A DNA stretch of 64,000 nt from Mucilaginibacter sp. MD40 (GCF_002288635.1 NZ_NRSW01000001.1:2218802-2282801), one strand, 5' to 3'; counted from the stretch's first letter, positions 1 through 9,635 are shown. The notes: generated by a model from the letters alone, not told the origin. A program made the numbers and translations.

Positions 1-13
1 CTTTTTTATTTGT

Positions 14-733
14 TTACCGTGCAAAGTCGAGTGTTCCGTTTTTATTTATAATACATTCTATCATTACCCTGCATGCAATGGGTTCGCCATTGAAGGTGGC
101 CGGTACAAAAACCAGGTCGTCGGGGTTTGGGAGTTTCAGATTCATGGTTATATCATCAACAGCGTAGGCGGTTGGTACATATATTAAATGTACAGTATAA
201 TCGGCCAGCCGGCCACCGGGGCTTACCAAAAGCTCAACTACAGCTTTCATATTACTGTAATCAAAGTCAGATTCTGAAATCCTTTTAGGCATCCTGAATA
301 GCGCTACATAAGGTACATAGCCATAATACCTGCCGCCTATGCGTACAGGTTTAGTGATTTTTTGCACAGCAGTTTTGGCGGTATCGAGTGTGCGGTCAAT
401 AAAATAATGCAGGTTGGAGGTAGTGTCTTCCGGAGCTTCATATAATAACAGTTGCTTGTCAAAATTAAAGCTTTGCACCACCGTTCCATTACTGTCGTAA
501 AAATGCCATATGCCAACCCGTTTACCGCCCAGGTAAGAGCCGCTGGCAATAGCTGTTTTCTTTTTATATAAAGCCTGGTAAATCCCCTGCCGGGTAATGC
601 CATCGTTTGCTAATACATGGTAGGTTTCGCTGATGTTATTGGTGAGTTTCCTCGATACGGTACTTAGCTCCTGAGCAAAACCTGTAACAGATATGTATAA
701 GCAAAATAATAAGATGATGTAACGATAACGCAT
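14..733 (-). CDS. Exported protein of unknown function with MORN/YwqK-like segment
   Basis: The 239-residue product starts with a clear signal peptide (MRYRYIILLFCLYISVTGFAQ, cleavage probably after the Ala-Gln near residue 20), so it should be in the periplasm or outer membrane. Residues about 65-85 read GSYLGGKRVGIWHFYDSNG, the pattern of MORN/YwqK-type repeats (G-x-Y-x2-G-K-R-x-G-x-W-x2-Y). The C-terminal part (VPATFNGEPIACRVMIECII) resembles the beta-hairpin end of TonB C-terminal domains in Bacteroidota 'energy transducer' proteins, but the usual TonB membrane anchor is absent. It is transcribed away from the desaturase gene. No function can be assigned. The reading frame, the signal peptide and a stop at the expected end support a real gene. 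Confidence 0.75.
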   Translation of the reverse strand: MRYRYIILLFCLYISVTGFAQELSTVSRKLTNNISETYHVLANDGITRQGIYQALYKKKTAIASGSYLGGKRVGIWHFYDSNGTVVQSFNFDKQLLLYEAPEDTTSNLHYFIDRTLDTAKTAVQKITKPVRIGGRYYGYVPYVALFRMPKRISESDFDYSNMKAVVELLVSPGGRLADYTVHLIYVPTAYAVDDITMNLKLPNPDDLVFVPATFNGEPIACRVMIECIINKNGTLDFAR

Positions 734-1021
734 GTAGAGTGATGGAGTTTAAAGGTTATAAAATATTGGAGTTACATAGCACATTTGAATCCTTTGAAGG
801 TATAATTTATATTGAGAACACCTATTATCTCAATGGTGTTTTAGCAAATCTAATACGAACTAACATGAAATTTTAAGTGTTTGATTTTTATATATCTATG
901 ATGATATTATAGCTATATAGCTTATTTGTTTACTAAAAATGATGTTAATCTGACAAATAAGGCTTACCTTACAACTATTATTCTATATAACCCTCCTCAA
1001 ATACAAATAATCCCTTATTTA
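734..1021. other. Divergent intergenic region upstream of the desaturase
   Basis: This AT-rich stretch separates two divergent genes and should hold both promoters. I see no exact TAnnTTTG box at a convincing position and no strong hairpin. An open frame runs from a TTG at 926 into the desaturase gene, but its first 32 codons do not look like a desaturase N-terminus, so I treat them as leader. Confidence 0.4.
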
Positions 1022-2104
1022 ATGGCATTTATACACGATGTGCTCGAAGCACCATCTTATGGCTGGAAAAACGCTGAAGGCGAATTATCAAAACCCATGC
1101 CCAAACAAATTCTAAAAGAGTTTTTATCAAGGCTTAATGTATTCAGTAACAAAAAGAACTGGCTTTCTTTTACCAGTTGGTTAATGATACTTTGTCTTGC
1201 GCCTTTTTTAGCATTGTTCCTTTTTAAGTATTTTACAGTTTATGGCCTTATTACTGCCTTTGTGTATAGCATGGTAGTAATGGGAACGCATGGTACTATA
1301 TGGTATCACCGTTATTGCACTCACCGGGCATACAAGTTTAAAAATAACTTCTGGCGTTTTATCACCCAAAATCTTACCCTTAAAATAATTCCCGAGGAAA
1401 TATACGCGATATCCCACCACGTGCACCATGCTTTATCAGATACACCCGGTGATCCTTACAACGCGCAAGGTGGTTTTCTCTATTGTTTCCTGGCCGATGC
1501 CAACCATCAGCCGGTTAACCGCAATTTAAGCGAAAAGCATTTTAACCGCTGTGTTACCTTAATGAAACATACCGGCGTTACCACTAATACTTATGCGCAG
1601 TATCAAAAATGGGGCTCTATTGCTAATCCTTTTTACATGATAGCAGGGGTTATTGTTAACTGGGCATTTTGGTTTGCTGTATTTTATTTAATTGGCGGTA
1701 TGGCCCTTGCCTGTGCAATTTTCGGCGCTGCCGGTATATGGGCGGTTGGCGTGCGTACATTTAATTATGAAGGCCACGGTAAAGGAAAAGATAAACGCCG
1801 TAATGGTGTTGATCATAATCGCAACGATATGTCAATAAACCAGATATGGCCGGGCCTAGTAGCAGGTGAGTGGCATAACAACCATCACCTGTATCCTAAA
1901 AGTGCCCGTTCGGGTTTCAAGCCTTACCAGATTGATAGTGCCTGGTATTACATAAAATTTATGAGTCTGATAGGCGCGGTAAGTTGTTATAATGATGCTA
2001 AAAAACAGTTTTATGCCAATTATATGAGTACAACCAAAAAAACCGAAACAGAGCCTCAGCTTTGCCCGGTTGTTCTTAACAAAGTAGTACCAGCAAAAAT
2101 ATAA
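1022..2104 (+). CDS. Membrane fatty acid desaturase (acyl-CoA desaturase family)
   Basis: This is a 360-residue integral membrane di-iron desaturase that introduces a double bond into a fatty acyl chain, probably for membrane fluidity. The three histidine boxes are intact: HRYCTHR at residues 96-102, HHVHH at 132-136, and EWHNNHH at 283-289. Hydrophobic segments lie before the first box and at about 200-245, as in stearoyl-CoA/DesC-type enzymes. I chose the ATG at 1022 over the upstream TTG at 926 because MAFIHDVLEAPSYGW is a plausible N-terminus while the extra 32 residues are low-complexity leader translation. The gene stands alone and ends 17 bases before a strong terminator. The redox partner and the acyl carrier (CoA, ACP or lipid) cannot be told from sequence. 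Confidence 0.9.
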   Translation: MAFIHDVLEAPSYGWKNAEGELSKPMPKQILKEFLSRLNVFSNKKNWLSFTSWLMILCLAPFLALFLFKYFTVYGLITAFVYSMVVMGTHGTIWYHRYCTHRAYKFKNNFWRFITQNLTLKIIPEEIYAISHHVHHALSDTPGDPYNAQGGFLYCFLADANHQPVNRNLSEKHFNRCVTLMKHTGVTTNTYAQYQKWGSIANPFYMIAGVIVNWAFWFAVFYLIGGMALACAIFGAAGIWAVGVRTFNYEGHGKGKDKRRNGVDHNRNDMSINQIWPGLVAGEWHNNHHLYPKSARSGFKPYQIDSAWYYIKFMSLIGAVSCYNDAKKQFYANYMSTTKKTETEPQLCPVVLNKVVPAKI

Positions 2105-2121
2105 CAGCTTGTCTCCTGTAT

Positions 2122-2163
2122 AAAACAATAGCCGCATGATCAACATCATGTGGCTATTGTTTT
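2122..2163 (+). terminator. Strong rho-independent terminator after the desaturase gene
   Basis: A 19-base-pair stem (2122-2140 with 2145-2163, one G-U wobble) closes a CAAC loop. The stem begins with AAAA and ends in TTTT, so it could work in both directions. It lies 17 bases after the stop codon of the desaturase gene. Confidence 0.9.
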
Positions 2164-2424
2164 AATAAGCTGAAGCTACTTTATAAATTTTAAGCCTTTT
2201 TATTGGCTTTTTACAAACGAATATATAACTTAGTGAGCCAGTTAACTAACCAGTATACCACTACCATTTAACGCATCCCCTAAGTGTGAATATGTAGTTT
2301 AATTGTGGGATACATTACATGCCGTTCTGTTATAACCGCTTTTTAGCCCCCTCATTTTAGGTGCCGGTAATAATTGGTTATGTGTTTTTCGTAGCTAAGC
2401 AAACTAACTAAACTCAATAATAAC
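2164..2424. other. Intergenic leader of the sugar-oxidation locus
   Basis: About 260 bases without a gene. A weak second hairpin (AAGCC at 2192-2196 with GGCTT at 2205-2209, followed by T residues) may back up the terminator at 2122-2163. The rest is presumably the promoter and leader of the TIM-barrel gene at 2425. I found no exact TAnnTTTG box, and no Shine-Dalgarno sequence stands before the start codon. Confidence 0.4.
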
Positions 2425-3339
2425 ATGACATCGTCCAGAAGAACTTTTCTTAAAAGCGGCGCTGTGGCCGTAACGGCTGCCGCCTTAATGCCCAGGCATC
2501 TTTTTGCTGCGCCGGCCAAGATCCAAAGGGTTGGCCTTCAACTGTACTCTGTACGTGATGCTATGGCCAAAGATCCGGCAGGTACATTAAAGATGCTTTC
2601 AGATATGGGCTACAAGTATGTGGAACATGCTAATTATATCGACAGGAAGTTTTACGGTTGGGATGCTAAAGAATTTAAAAAACGCTTAACCGATCTTGAT
2701 TTGCAAATGCCCAGCGGCCATACGGTTATGCGCCCCGAGCATTGGGACGCGGCTAAGAACGATTTTACCGACGCCTGGAAGGCTACCGTGGAAGATGCCG
2801 CATACATGGGGCAAAAATTTGTGATCAGCCCTTGGATGGACGAGCGTGTAAGGCATGATACAGACCTGTTAAAACGTACTATGGAACAATTTAACAAAAG
2901 CGGTGAGTTGTGCCAGAAATATAAGATGAAGTTTGGCTACCATAACCATGATTTTGAGTTTACTACCATGGTAGGCGATATGCGCCTGTTCGATTACATT
3001 ATGCAGAATACTGACCCCGATAAAGTGGCGCAGCAGTTGGATATTGGTAATATGTACGGTAGAGAAAATAACCCTATTTCGCTTATTGAGAAATACCCGG
3101 GGCGTTTTGTATCCATGCACGTAAAAGATGAGATAAAAAGCGCTACCAATACCGAAGGTACAGGGTACGAAAGTACTATCCTGGGCAGGGGAGTGCTCAA
3201 CGTGAGCAATGTGCTTAAGGCTGCTAAAAAAACCGGTGGTACTGTGTACTTGATCATCGAGCAGGAATCATACCAGGGAATAGACCCGCTTGAGTGTGTA
3301 AAAATTGATTTACAAACCATGAAAAAGTGGGGATATTAA
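2425..3339 (+). CDS. Tat-exported sugar isomerase/epimerase-like TIM-barrel protein
   Basis: The 304-residue protein begins with a twin-arginine signal (SRRTFLK at residues 4-10, then a hydrophobic stretch ending in LFAAPA), so it should be exported folded. The remainder matches the xylose-isomerase-like TIM barrel (AP endonuclease 2 superfamily): GLQLYSVRDAM near the start, KFGYHNHDFEF in the middle, QQLDIGNM, and MHVKDEIK near the end supply the His, Asp and Glu metal ligands. Members act as epimerases, isomerases or lyases on keto sugars. It opens the oxidoreductase locus and is a paralogue of the gene at 14687. Substrate unknown. A role after 3-keto-sugar formation is inferred from the neighbours. 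Confidence 0.85.
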   Translation: MTSSRRTFLKSGAVAVTAAALMPRHLFAAPAKIQRVGLQLYSVRDAMAKDPAGTLKMLSDMGYKYVEHANYIDRKFYGWDAKEFKKRLTDLDLQMPSGHTVMRPEHWDAAKNDFTDAWKATVEDAAYMGQKFVISPWMDERVRHDTDLLKRTMEQFNKSGELCQKYKMKFGYHNHDFEFTTMVGDMRLFDYIMQNTDPDKVAQQLDIGNMYGRENNPISLIEKYPGRFVSMHVKDEIKSATNTEGTGYESTILGRGVLNVSNVLKAAKKTGGTVYLIIEQESYQGIDPLECVKIDLQTMKKWGY

Positions 3340-3415
3340 TAAGTAAAGGTTACCTTAATGCCCTTAAACCTATATTAATTATAAACTTTTAACTGTTGAT
3401 CAATTGAATTTGAAC

Positions 3416-3970
3416 ATGAACAGGCGCGCCGCGCTTCGCAACATGGCGCTCATTATGGGAGGTGCAATCATATTGCCCTCATGCCTGCATGATGATAAAG
3501 GTAAGGCGGTAGTAAAGCTCAATAACCTTACTGTTGACGCTGAGCAGGAGAAGATAGTGAACAGCCTTACCGAAACCATTCTGCCAAAAACGGATACCCC
3601 CGGCGCCGCTGAATTGGGTATAAATCTCTTTGTTTTTAAAATGATCGATGACTGCGCTGGCAAAGAACAGCAGGCCGATTTCATAACCGGCCTGAATAAG
3701 TTTGCCGATGCGGCTAAGCAAAAAATGGGAAAACCATTTGTTGATAGCACTGATAAAGAGCGGGCAGCCTTTGTTTCATCGGTTGAAAAGCTCGGCAAAG
3801 ACAAAAATTATAAAGACGACAGCAAACTGATGGCATTTTATCAAATGGTAAAAGGGCAAACGGTTTTTGGCTATACCACCTCAAAATATTTTATGACCAA
3901 ACAAGTAGTTTACGAACTGGTACCCGGCAGATATAATGCTATGTTCCCCGCAAGTAAGGCAACAGTGTAA
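3416..3970 (+). CDS. Gluconate 2-dehydrogenase subunit 3-like Tat lipoprotein (GMC partner)
   Basis: This 184-residue protein belongs to the 'gluconate 2-dehydrogenase subunit 3' family, the small subunit of membrane-bound flavin dehydrogenases (LacC-like in the glucoside 3-dehydrogenase of Caulobacter). The N-terminus MNRRAALRN is a twin-arginine signal, and LPSC near residue 24 is a possible lipobox, suggesting a Tat-exported lipoprotein. The family phrase ETILPKTDTPGAAELGI follows. I start it at ATG 3416 and not at TTG 3404, because MNRRAALRN aligns with MNRRDAISR of the paralogue at 9046. Only two bases separate its stop from the GMC gene at 3973, so the two products should be made together and probably form one complex. 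Confidence 0.88.
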   Translation: MNRRAALRNMALIMGGAIILPSCLHDDKGKAVVKLNNLTVDAEQEKIVNSLTETILPKTDTPGAAELGINLFVFKMIDDCAGKEQQADFITGLNKFADAAKQKMGKPFVDSTDKERAAFVSSVEKLGKDKNYKDDSKLMAFYQMVKGQTVFGYTTSKYFMTKQVVYELVPGRYNAMFPASKATV

Positions 3971-3972
3971 TT

Positions 3973-5688
3973 ATGGCAAATCTTAATATTGATAGTATAA
4001 AGGACCGCACGTTTGATGCCATAGTTATAGGTTCGGGTATCAGCGGCGGCTGGGCGGCTAAAGAGTTTACCGGTAAAGGCCTTAAAACGCTCGTACTTGA
4101 GCGGGGTAGGGATGTTAAGCACCTTAAAGATTACCCTACCACTAATTTATATCCCTGGGAATTTCCGCACCATGGCGTAGTACCTGACGGCATACAGAAA
4201 GCTAACCCCATAGTTAATCGTTGCTACGCCTTTGGTGAAGATGCCATGCACTTTTTTGTGAAGGATGCCGAGCATCCTTATGTACAGGAAAAACCTTTCG
4301 ACTGGATACGCGGATATCAAACAGGAGGCAAATCATTACTTTGGGCGCGCCAAACACAGCGCTGGAGTAATTTTGATTTTGAAGGCCCCGCGCGTGATGG
4401 CTTTGCTGTTGACTGGCCTATCCGTTATGAGGACATAGCTCCCTGGTACAGTTACGTAGAGAAATTTGCAGGTATATCGGGTAACCGCGACGGGCTGGCC
4501 GAATTGCCTGATGGTGAGTTTCTGCCGCCCTTTCCACTCAACGCGGTTGAAACCTATTTCAGCAACCACGTTAAAAAGAATTACAAGAACAGGCACGTGA
4601 TCAGCGCGCGTTGCGCCCATTTGTCAAAACCCAATCAAATACATCTTGACCAGGGCAGGGGGCAGTGCCAGGAGCGTACCCTGTGCCAGCGTGGGTGCCC
4701 ATTTGGAGGCTACTTCAGTTCTAATTCATCTACCATACCTTGGGCCTTAAAAACAGGCTTGTGTAGTTTAAGGCCACATTCTGTTGTTGAGTCCATTATT
4801 TACGATGATAAAAAAGGTAAAGCAACAGGTGTGCGGGTAATAGATGCCAATACCAAAGAGGCTATAGAATACTATGCGCCGGTGATATTTGTTAACGCGG
4901 CGGCCTTAAACAGTAACCTCATATTGCTTAACTCCAAATCGCAGCGCTTCCCAAATGGTTTAGGTAACGATAGCGGCACCCTGGGTAAATACATTGCTTT
5001 CCATAATTATTCGGCACATATGAACGCCGAATATGATGGCGCTAAAGAATGGACCACAGATGGCCGTAACCCGGCGGGTGGCGGTTATATACCACGGTTC
5101 AGGAACGTGTATAAACAGGAAACAAATTTCCTGCGAGGTTACGCGGCGGGGCTTTACGCTTACAGGGGGCATATACAAAGCAGCGATGGTATAGGCCAGG
5201 AGCTGAAAGATAACCTGGCCAGGAAAGAACTGGGCGGCTGGAGTGTAGGTTCGCATATGATGGGCGAAACCATCCCGAAGGAAAGCAACTTTGTTACACT
5301 TGATAACAGCCTGAAAGACCCGTGGGGAATACCGCAACTGAGAATTTCTGTTGATTATGATGATAACGATGAGAAGATGAAGAAGGATTATATTGAGCAG
5401 ATGACCGAGATGTTTACGTCAGCCGGCTTTACCAATATACAAACCTTTACCGATCATCGCGCTCCGGGGCTTGATATTCATGAGATGGGTGGCGTGCGTA
5501 TGGGTAAAGACCCTAAAACATCCATGCTTGATAAATGGCATCGTTTGCATGCCTGCCCCAATGTATATGTTACAGATGGCGCCAGCATGACATCAACATC
5601 ATGCCAGAACCCTTCACTTACTTACATGGCTTTTACCGCCCGCGCTGTTGACCATGCCGTAAGTGAATTAAAGAAAGGAAACGTATAG
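3973..5688 (+). CDS. GMC family FAD-dependent sugar dehydrogenase, large subunit
   Basis: A 571-residue glucose-methanol-choline oxidoreductase. The dinucleotide fold for FAD is at the start (GSGISGG, residues 20-26, then LVLERG), and the C-terminal GMC signature is present (TDGASMTSTSCQNPSLTYMA), with the family His in DIHEMGGVRMG and Asn in CQNPS as likely catalytic residues. Three cysteines at 232, 238 and 242 (C-x5-C-x3-C, ending CPFGG) recur in all three GMC proteins of this window and may hold an Fe-S cluster, as reported for FAD glucose dehydrogenase. It has no signal of its own, so it probably rides out on its Tat partner encoded two bases upstream. Predicted role: oxidation of a sugar hydroxyl, perhaps C3 of a glycoside, passing electrons to cytochrome c. 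Confidence 0.9.
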   Translation: MANLNIDSIKDRTFDAIVIGSGISGGWAAKEFTGKGLKTLVLERGRDVKHLKDYPTTNLYPWEFPHHGVVPDGIQKANPIVNRCYAFGEDAMHFFVKDAEHPYVQEKPFDWIRGYQTGGKSLLWARQTQRWSNFDFEGPARDGFAVDWPIRYEDIAPWYSYVEKFAGISGNRDGLAELPDGEFLPPFPLNAVETYFSNHVKKNYKNRHVISARCAHLSKPNQIHLDQGRGQCQERTLCQRGCPFGGYFSSNSSTIPWALKTGLCSLRPHSVVESIIYDDKKGKATGVRVIDANTKEAIEYYAPVIFVNAAALNSNLILLNSKSQRFPNGLGNDSGTLGKYIAFHNYSAHMNAEYDGAKEWTTDGRNPAGGGYIPRFRNVYKQETNFLRGYAAGLYAYRGHIQSSDGIGQELKDNLARKELGGWSVGSHMMGETIPKESNFVTLDNSLKDPWGIPQLRISVDYDDNDEKMKKDYIEQMTEMFTSAGFTNIQTFTDHRAPGLDIHEMGGVRMGKDPKTSMLDKWHRLHACPNVYVTDGASMTSTSCQNPSLTYMAFTARAVDHAVSELKKGNV

Positions 5689-5865
5689 TTTTTGTTATCG
5701 GCAGTAGGCTAATTATTAGGCTATTGTGCTGGTAATCATTAACTGTTTAATAAAAAGGATAGTGTGTGAAAAAAACACAATGAAAAGTATTTGCAAGATA
5801 AATTTTATTCATACATTAGGCCATATAACCAATTGCTAAGTAAACTATTTTAACGCTACACTTTT

Positions 5866-7545
5866 ATGTCTACAAACACTTATGACGCCATCGTCATTGG
5901 TTCAGGTATCTCCGGCGGCTGGGCTGCAAAAGAGCTAACCGAAAAAGGTTTAAAAACCATTATGTTGGAGCGCGGTAAAAACATCGAGCACATTAAAGAT
6001 TATGTTAATGCCAACAAAGCACCGTGGGAGTTTGAACACCGTGGTGGCCGCACGCAAAAAATGATAGAGGATTATCCCGTGCTTAAACGTGATTATCCGC
6101 TTAACGAAACCAACCTTGATTACTGGACCAATGAAAAGGAAAGCCCTTATGTTGAAATTAAACGTTTCGACTGGTTTAGGGGTTACCATGTTGGTGGTCG
6201 TTCTTTAATGTGGGGAAGGCAATCATACCGCTGGCATGATACCGACTTTGAAGCCAACCTTAAAGATGGTATAGGTACCGACTGGCCTATCCGTTACAAG
6301 GACCTGCACGACTGGTATGGTTATGCAGAGCGTTTTGCCGGTATCTCCGGTAACCGCGACGGCGTACCAATTTTACCTGATGGCGATTTTATGCCGCCAA
6401 TGGAAATGAACGTTATTGAGAAAGATGTTCAAAAACGTTTTAAAGAATTTTATAAAGATGCAAGGCACTTTATTATTGGCCGTACCGCTAATATTACTGT
6501 ACCGCATAATAACCGTACAAACTGCCAGTACCGTAACAAATGCTGGTTAGGTTGTCCGTTCGGTGCTTATTTTAGCACACAGTCTGCCACGTTACCTGCT
6601 GCAATGGCAACCGGTAACTTAACCGTTCGTCCATGGTCAATCGTAACCAAAATATTATACGATAAAGACACCAAGAAGGCAAAAGGCGTTGAGATACTGG
6701 ACGCGGAAACCAACAAAACTTACCAATATTTCGCCAAGATCGTTTTCGTTAACGCTTCAGCTCTTAACAGTGCTTGGGTGTTAATGAACTCAGCTACCGA
6801 TGTTTGGGAAGGTGGCTTAGGAAGCAGCAGCGGCCAGTTGGGCCATAACCTGATGGACCACCACTTAGGTGTTGGTGCTGGTGGCCGTATCGAGGGCCAT
6901 GAAGATAAATACTACTTCGGCCGTCGTGCTAATGGTATCTATATTCCACGTTACCGGAACCTTAACGGCGAGAAACGCGATTATATCCGCGGTTTTGGTT
7001 ATCAGGGAGGCGGTAGCCGCGAAAACTGGAGCCGTGATATTGCTGAGCTTAACATTGGTGGTGCATTTAAAGATGCATTATCTGAACCGGGCACATGGAC
7101 ATTTGGTATGGGTGGTTTCGGTGAAACACTACCATATCATGAAAACCGCGTTTACCTGGATAAAGAGAAAAAAGATAAGTGGGGCTTACCGGTGTTAGCT
7201 ATTGACGCGGAATGTAAAGATAACGAGCGTAAAATGCGTATCGATATGATGAACGACGCGAAAGAAATGCTTGAGAACGCCGGTGTTAAAGATGTACAGG
7301 GTTACACCACAGAGCCGGTATTGGGCCGTGGTATACATGAGATGGGTACTGCCCGTATGGGTCGCGATCCTAAATCATCTGTACTAAACGAGTGGAACCA
7401 GGTTTGGGATGCGAAAAACGTATTTGTTACCGATGGCGCGGCCATGGCATCGGCTGCCTGCCAAAACCCTTCACTTACCTACATGGCATTAACTGCCCGC
7501 GCAGCTAACCATGCGGTTGAAGAGCTTAAAAAAGGTAATTTATAA
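5866..7545 (+). CDS. GMC family FAD-dependent sugar dehydrogenase, large subunit (second copy)
   Basis: The 559-residue product is a clear paralogue of the preceding enzyme. It has the FAD motif GSGISGG at the N-terminus, the cysteine triad at 220, 226 and 230 (NCQYRNKCWLGCPFG), GIHEMGTARMG, and the C-terminal signature CQNPSLTYMALTAR with the family Asn intact. Compared with the first copy it lacks the short N-terminal extension. Gene order here is GMC, Gfo/Idh/MocA, then subunit 3, so its likely small subunit is the gene at 9046. Its codon use is visibly richer in favoured C-ending codons (cgt, aac) than that of the first copy, which may mean stronger expression; this is an impression by eye. 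Substrate unknown. Confidence 0.9.
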   Translation: MSTNTYDAIVIGSGISGGWAAKELTEKGLKTIMLERGKNIEHIKDYVNANKAPWEFEHRGGRTQKMIEDYPVLKRDYPLNETNLDYWTNEKESPYVEIKRFDWFRGYHVGGRSLMWGRQSYRWHDTDFEANLKDGIGTDWPIRYKDLHDWYGYAERFAGISGNRDGVPILPDGDFMPPMEMNVIEKDVQKRFKEFYKDARHFIIGRTANITVPHNNRTNCQYRNKCWLGCPFGAYFSTQSATLPAAMATGNLTVRPWSIVTKILYDKDTKKAKGVEILDAETNKTYQYFAKIVFVNASALNSAWVLMNSATDVWEGGLGSSSGQLGHNLMDHHLGVGAGGRIEGHEDKYYFGRRANGIYIPRYRNLNGEKRDYIRGFGYQGGGSRENWSRDIAELNIGGAFKDALSEPGTWTFGMGGFGETLPYHENRVYLDKEKKDKWGLPVLAIDAECKDNERKMRIDMMNDAKEMLENAGVKDVQGYTTEPVLGRGIHEMGTARMGRDPKSSVLNEWNQVWDAKNVFVTDGAAMASAACQNPSLTYMALTARAANHAVEELKKGNL

Positions 7546-7571
7546 CATACAGTATTGAAATTCGACTACCA

Positions 7572-9002
7572 ATGACTGAGAAAAAAGAAACCACAAACAA
7601 CGGCACATCAAGGCGTGATTTTATTAAATCGGCCTCAATGGTAGCCGCCGGATTCATGATCGTACCACGCCACGTTTTGGGTGGCAGGGGCTTTACAGCT
7701 CCCAGCGATATGCTTAACGTAGCCGGTATTGGCGCGGGCGGTAAAGGAGAGAGCGATATCGCTAATTTTGCAAAAAGCGGAAAGGCAAACATTGCTTTCC
7801 TGTGTGACGTCGACGACCGTCAGGCTGCAAGATCACGGGCATCGTTCCCTAAAGCCAAATATGTTAAGGACTGGCGCGAGTTGTTAGAAAAGGATCATAA
7901 AAATTTCGACGCGGTATCCGTATCTACTCCGGATCATAACCATGCAATCATCGCTTACCATGCTATGCAGTTAGGCAAGCACGTTTATGTGCAAAAACCC
8001 CTTACGCATGATATTTGGGAGGCACGCTTACTAACCGATGCGGCCAAAAAATTCAAAGTAGTTACCCAAATGGGTAACCAGGGTGCATCAAACGATGGTA
8101 CCCGCTTAATGGCAGAGTGGTATGATGCAGGCCTTATAGGCGATGTAGATACTATTTACTGCTGGACAAACCGCCCGGTATGGCCGCAGGGTATCAAATG
8201 GCCAGATCCAAGCACCAATATCCCTAAAGAGCTTGACTGGGATCTTTGGTTGGGTACCGCTCCCCGTAAAGATTACGTGGAAAAACTGGTGCCATTTAAC
8301 TGGCGCGGCTGGTGGGATTACGGTACAGGCGCCTTAGGCGATATGGGTTGCCACTTGGTTGAGGCACCATTCCGCGTGTTGGGCTTGCAATATGTTAAAG
8401 ATGTACAGGCCAGTGTAGGCAGTGTTTATGTTGATTCTTTCAGAAAAGGTAACTTCCCTGAAAGCTGCCCGCCATCAAGCCATATCACTTTAACTTTCCC
8501 TAAAACTGCTAAAACTAAAGGTGATATTACCCTTCACTGGATGGATGGTGGCATACAGCCTGAACGCCCTGAAGAGCTTGGCCCTAACGAGAAGTGGGGT
8601 GGAGAAGAAGGTAACGGTACCTTATTCATTGGTAGCAAAGGTAAAATGTACGCCAGCACCTATTCTGATGCGGCTACTTTATTACCAAAAGAGCGTACTA
8701 GAGATGCCAAAGCGCCGCAGAAATACAAACGTGTTCCGGGTGGTGCTAATGGCCACTACGCGCAATGGGTTGAAGCATGTATTGCCGGTTATGGTAAAAT
8801 GGAAGTAAGTTCTCCGTTTGAAGTTGCCGGTCCGCTTACCGAGGCGTTATTGATGGCTAACCTGGCTGTTCGTGGTCATGACCTTAAAGGCGGTGCATTC
8901 AAATACACATGGGATAACAAAGCCATGAAAGTGACCAACTTTGATGATGTTAACCAATATGTTAAGCGCCAATACCCTGCAGGGTTTGAGCTAAAAGCAT
9001 AA
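7572..9002 (+). CDS. Tat-exported Gfo/Idh/MocA family oxidoreductase
   Basis: A 476-residue NAD(P)-dependent oxidoreductase family protein. It begins with a twin-arginine signal (SRRDFIKSASMVAAGFMIVP, residues 13-32). A Rossmann motif follows (VAGIGAGGKG), then YVQKPLTHD, where the family EKP motif reads QKP with the Lys kept, and the substrate domain with GALGDMGCHLVE. Exported Gfo/Idh/MocA proteins of this type keep a tightly bound cofactor and are known from glycosidase-like redox mechanisms (GH109 relatives). It sits between a GMC enzyme and a subunit 3 gene in one operon, so it probably acts on the same oxidised sugar in the periplasm. Whether it works as oxidoreductase or as redox-cycling glycosidase is open. 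Confidence 0.88.
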   Translation: MTEKKETTNNGTSRRDFIKSASMVAAGFMIVPRHVLGGRGFTAPSDMLNVAGIGAGGKGESDIANFAKSGKANIAFLCDVDDRQAARSRASFPKAKYVKDWRELLEKDHKNFDAVSVSTPDHNHAIIAYHAMQLGKHVYVQKPLTHDIWEARLLTDAAKKFKVVTQMGNQGASNDGTRLMAEWYDAGLIGDVDTIYCWTNRPVWPQGIKWPDPSTNIPKELDWDLWLGTAPRKDYVEKLVPFNWRGWWDYGTGALGDMGCHLVEAPFRVLGLQYVKDVQASVGSVYVDSFRKGNFPESCPPSSHITLTFPKTAKTKGDITLHWMDGGIQPERPEELGPNEKWGGEEGNGTLFIGSKGKMYASTYSDAATLLPKERTRDAKAPQKYKRVPGGANGHYAQWVEACIAGYGKMEVSSPFEVAGPLTEALLMANLAVRGHDLKGGAFKYTWDNKAMKVTNFDDVNQYVKRQYPAGFELKA

Positions 9003-9045
9003 CAACAATAAAAACTAAAAAATTAACTCATAATTCTATAAAAAG

Positions 9046-9618
9046 ATGAATAGAAGAGATGCTATAAGCAGAGTGGGTTTGATACTGGGCGGTGCTGTAA
9101 TTGGTGCCGAGTTCTTCGTGTCAGGCTGTAAGTCGGGCGGCTCGGTAAATACCGATGACCTTTTTAGTAAGGAAACTACCGCCTACATGAATGAGATTGG
9201 CGAAACCATTTTGCCCGCGACCTCAACACCCGGCGCTAAGGCGGCAAACGTTGGTGGTTTTATGGCCATAATGGTACGCGACTGCTATACCGATGCCGAT
9301 CAAAAGGTGTTTAAAAAAGGTTTGGCCCAGTTAGATGAAGCTTCTGACAAGAAGTTCAACAAAAAATTTATGGATGCCGATGCCAAGCAACGTACCGAAC
9401 TGCTTACGCAGTTGGATAAGGAAGCTAAGGATTACGCTAAAACCAAGAAGCCGGAAGATCCGAACCATTACTTTACTATGATAAAGCAACTTACCTTGTT
9501 AGGTTACTTTACCTCGGAGGTTGGCGCAACAAAGGCATTAAGGTATGTGCCGGTACCGGGAAAATACATAGGCGATTATCCTTACAAAAAAGGAGATAAA
9601 GCCTGGGCATTATCATAA
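9046..9618 (+). CDS. Gluconate 2-dehydrogenase subunit 3-like Tat lipoprotein (second copy)
   Basis: This 190-residue protein is a paralogue of the gene at 3416. It starts MNRRDAISRVG, a twin-arginine signal, and reaches FVSGC, a good lipobox with the lipid-bearing Cys near residue 28, so it should be anchored in a membrane. The family phrase GETILPATSTPGAKAA follows the linker. It lies 43 bases after the Gfo/Idh/MocA gene and is the last gene before a terminator, closing the 5866-9618 unit. By analogy with LacA/LacC-type dehydrogenases it should chaperone or anchor the GMC large subunit at 5866 and help electron transfer. Confidence 0.88.
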   Translation: MNRRDAISRVGLILGGAVIGAEFFVSGCKSGGSVNTDDLFSKETTAYMNEIGETILPATSTPGAKAANVGGFMAIMVRDCYTDADQKVFKKGLAQLDEASDKKFNKKFMDADAKQRTELLTQLDKEAKDYAKTKKPEDPNHYFTMIKQLTLLGYFTSEVGATKALRYVPVPGKYIGDYPYKKGDKAWALS

Positions 9619-9635
9619 GAAACCCTTAAAATTGC

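Noticed and set aside
926..1021. Longer N-terminus for the desaturase from a TTG at 926
   Set aside because: The 32 extra residues do not look like a desaturase N-terminus, and the ATG at 1022 gives a normal family length.
5689..5865. Repeated TAGGCTA and CTAATTATTAG in the gap before the second GMC gene as an operator
   Set aside because: Short, AT-rich and without a clear promoter beside it; too weak to call.
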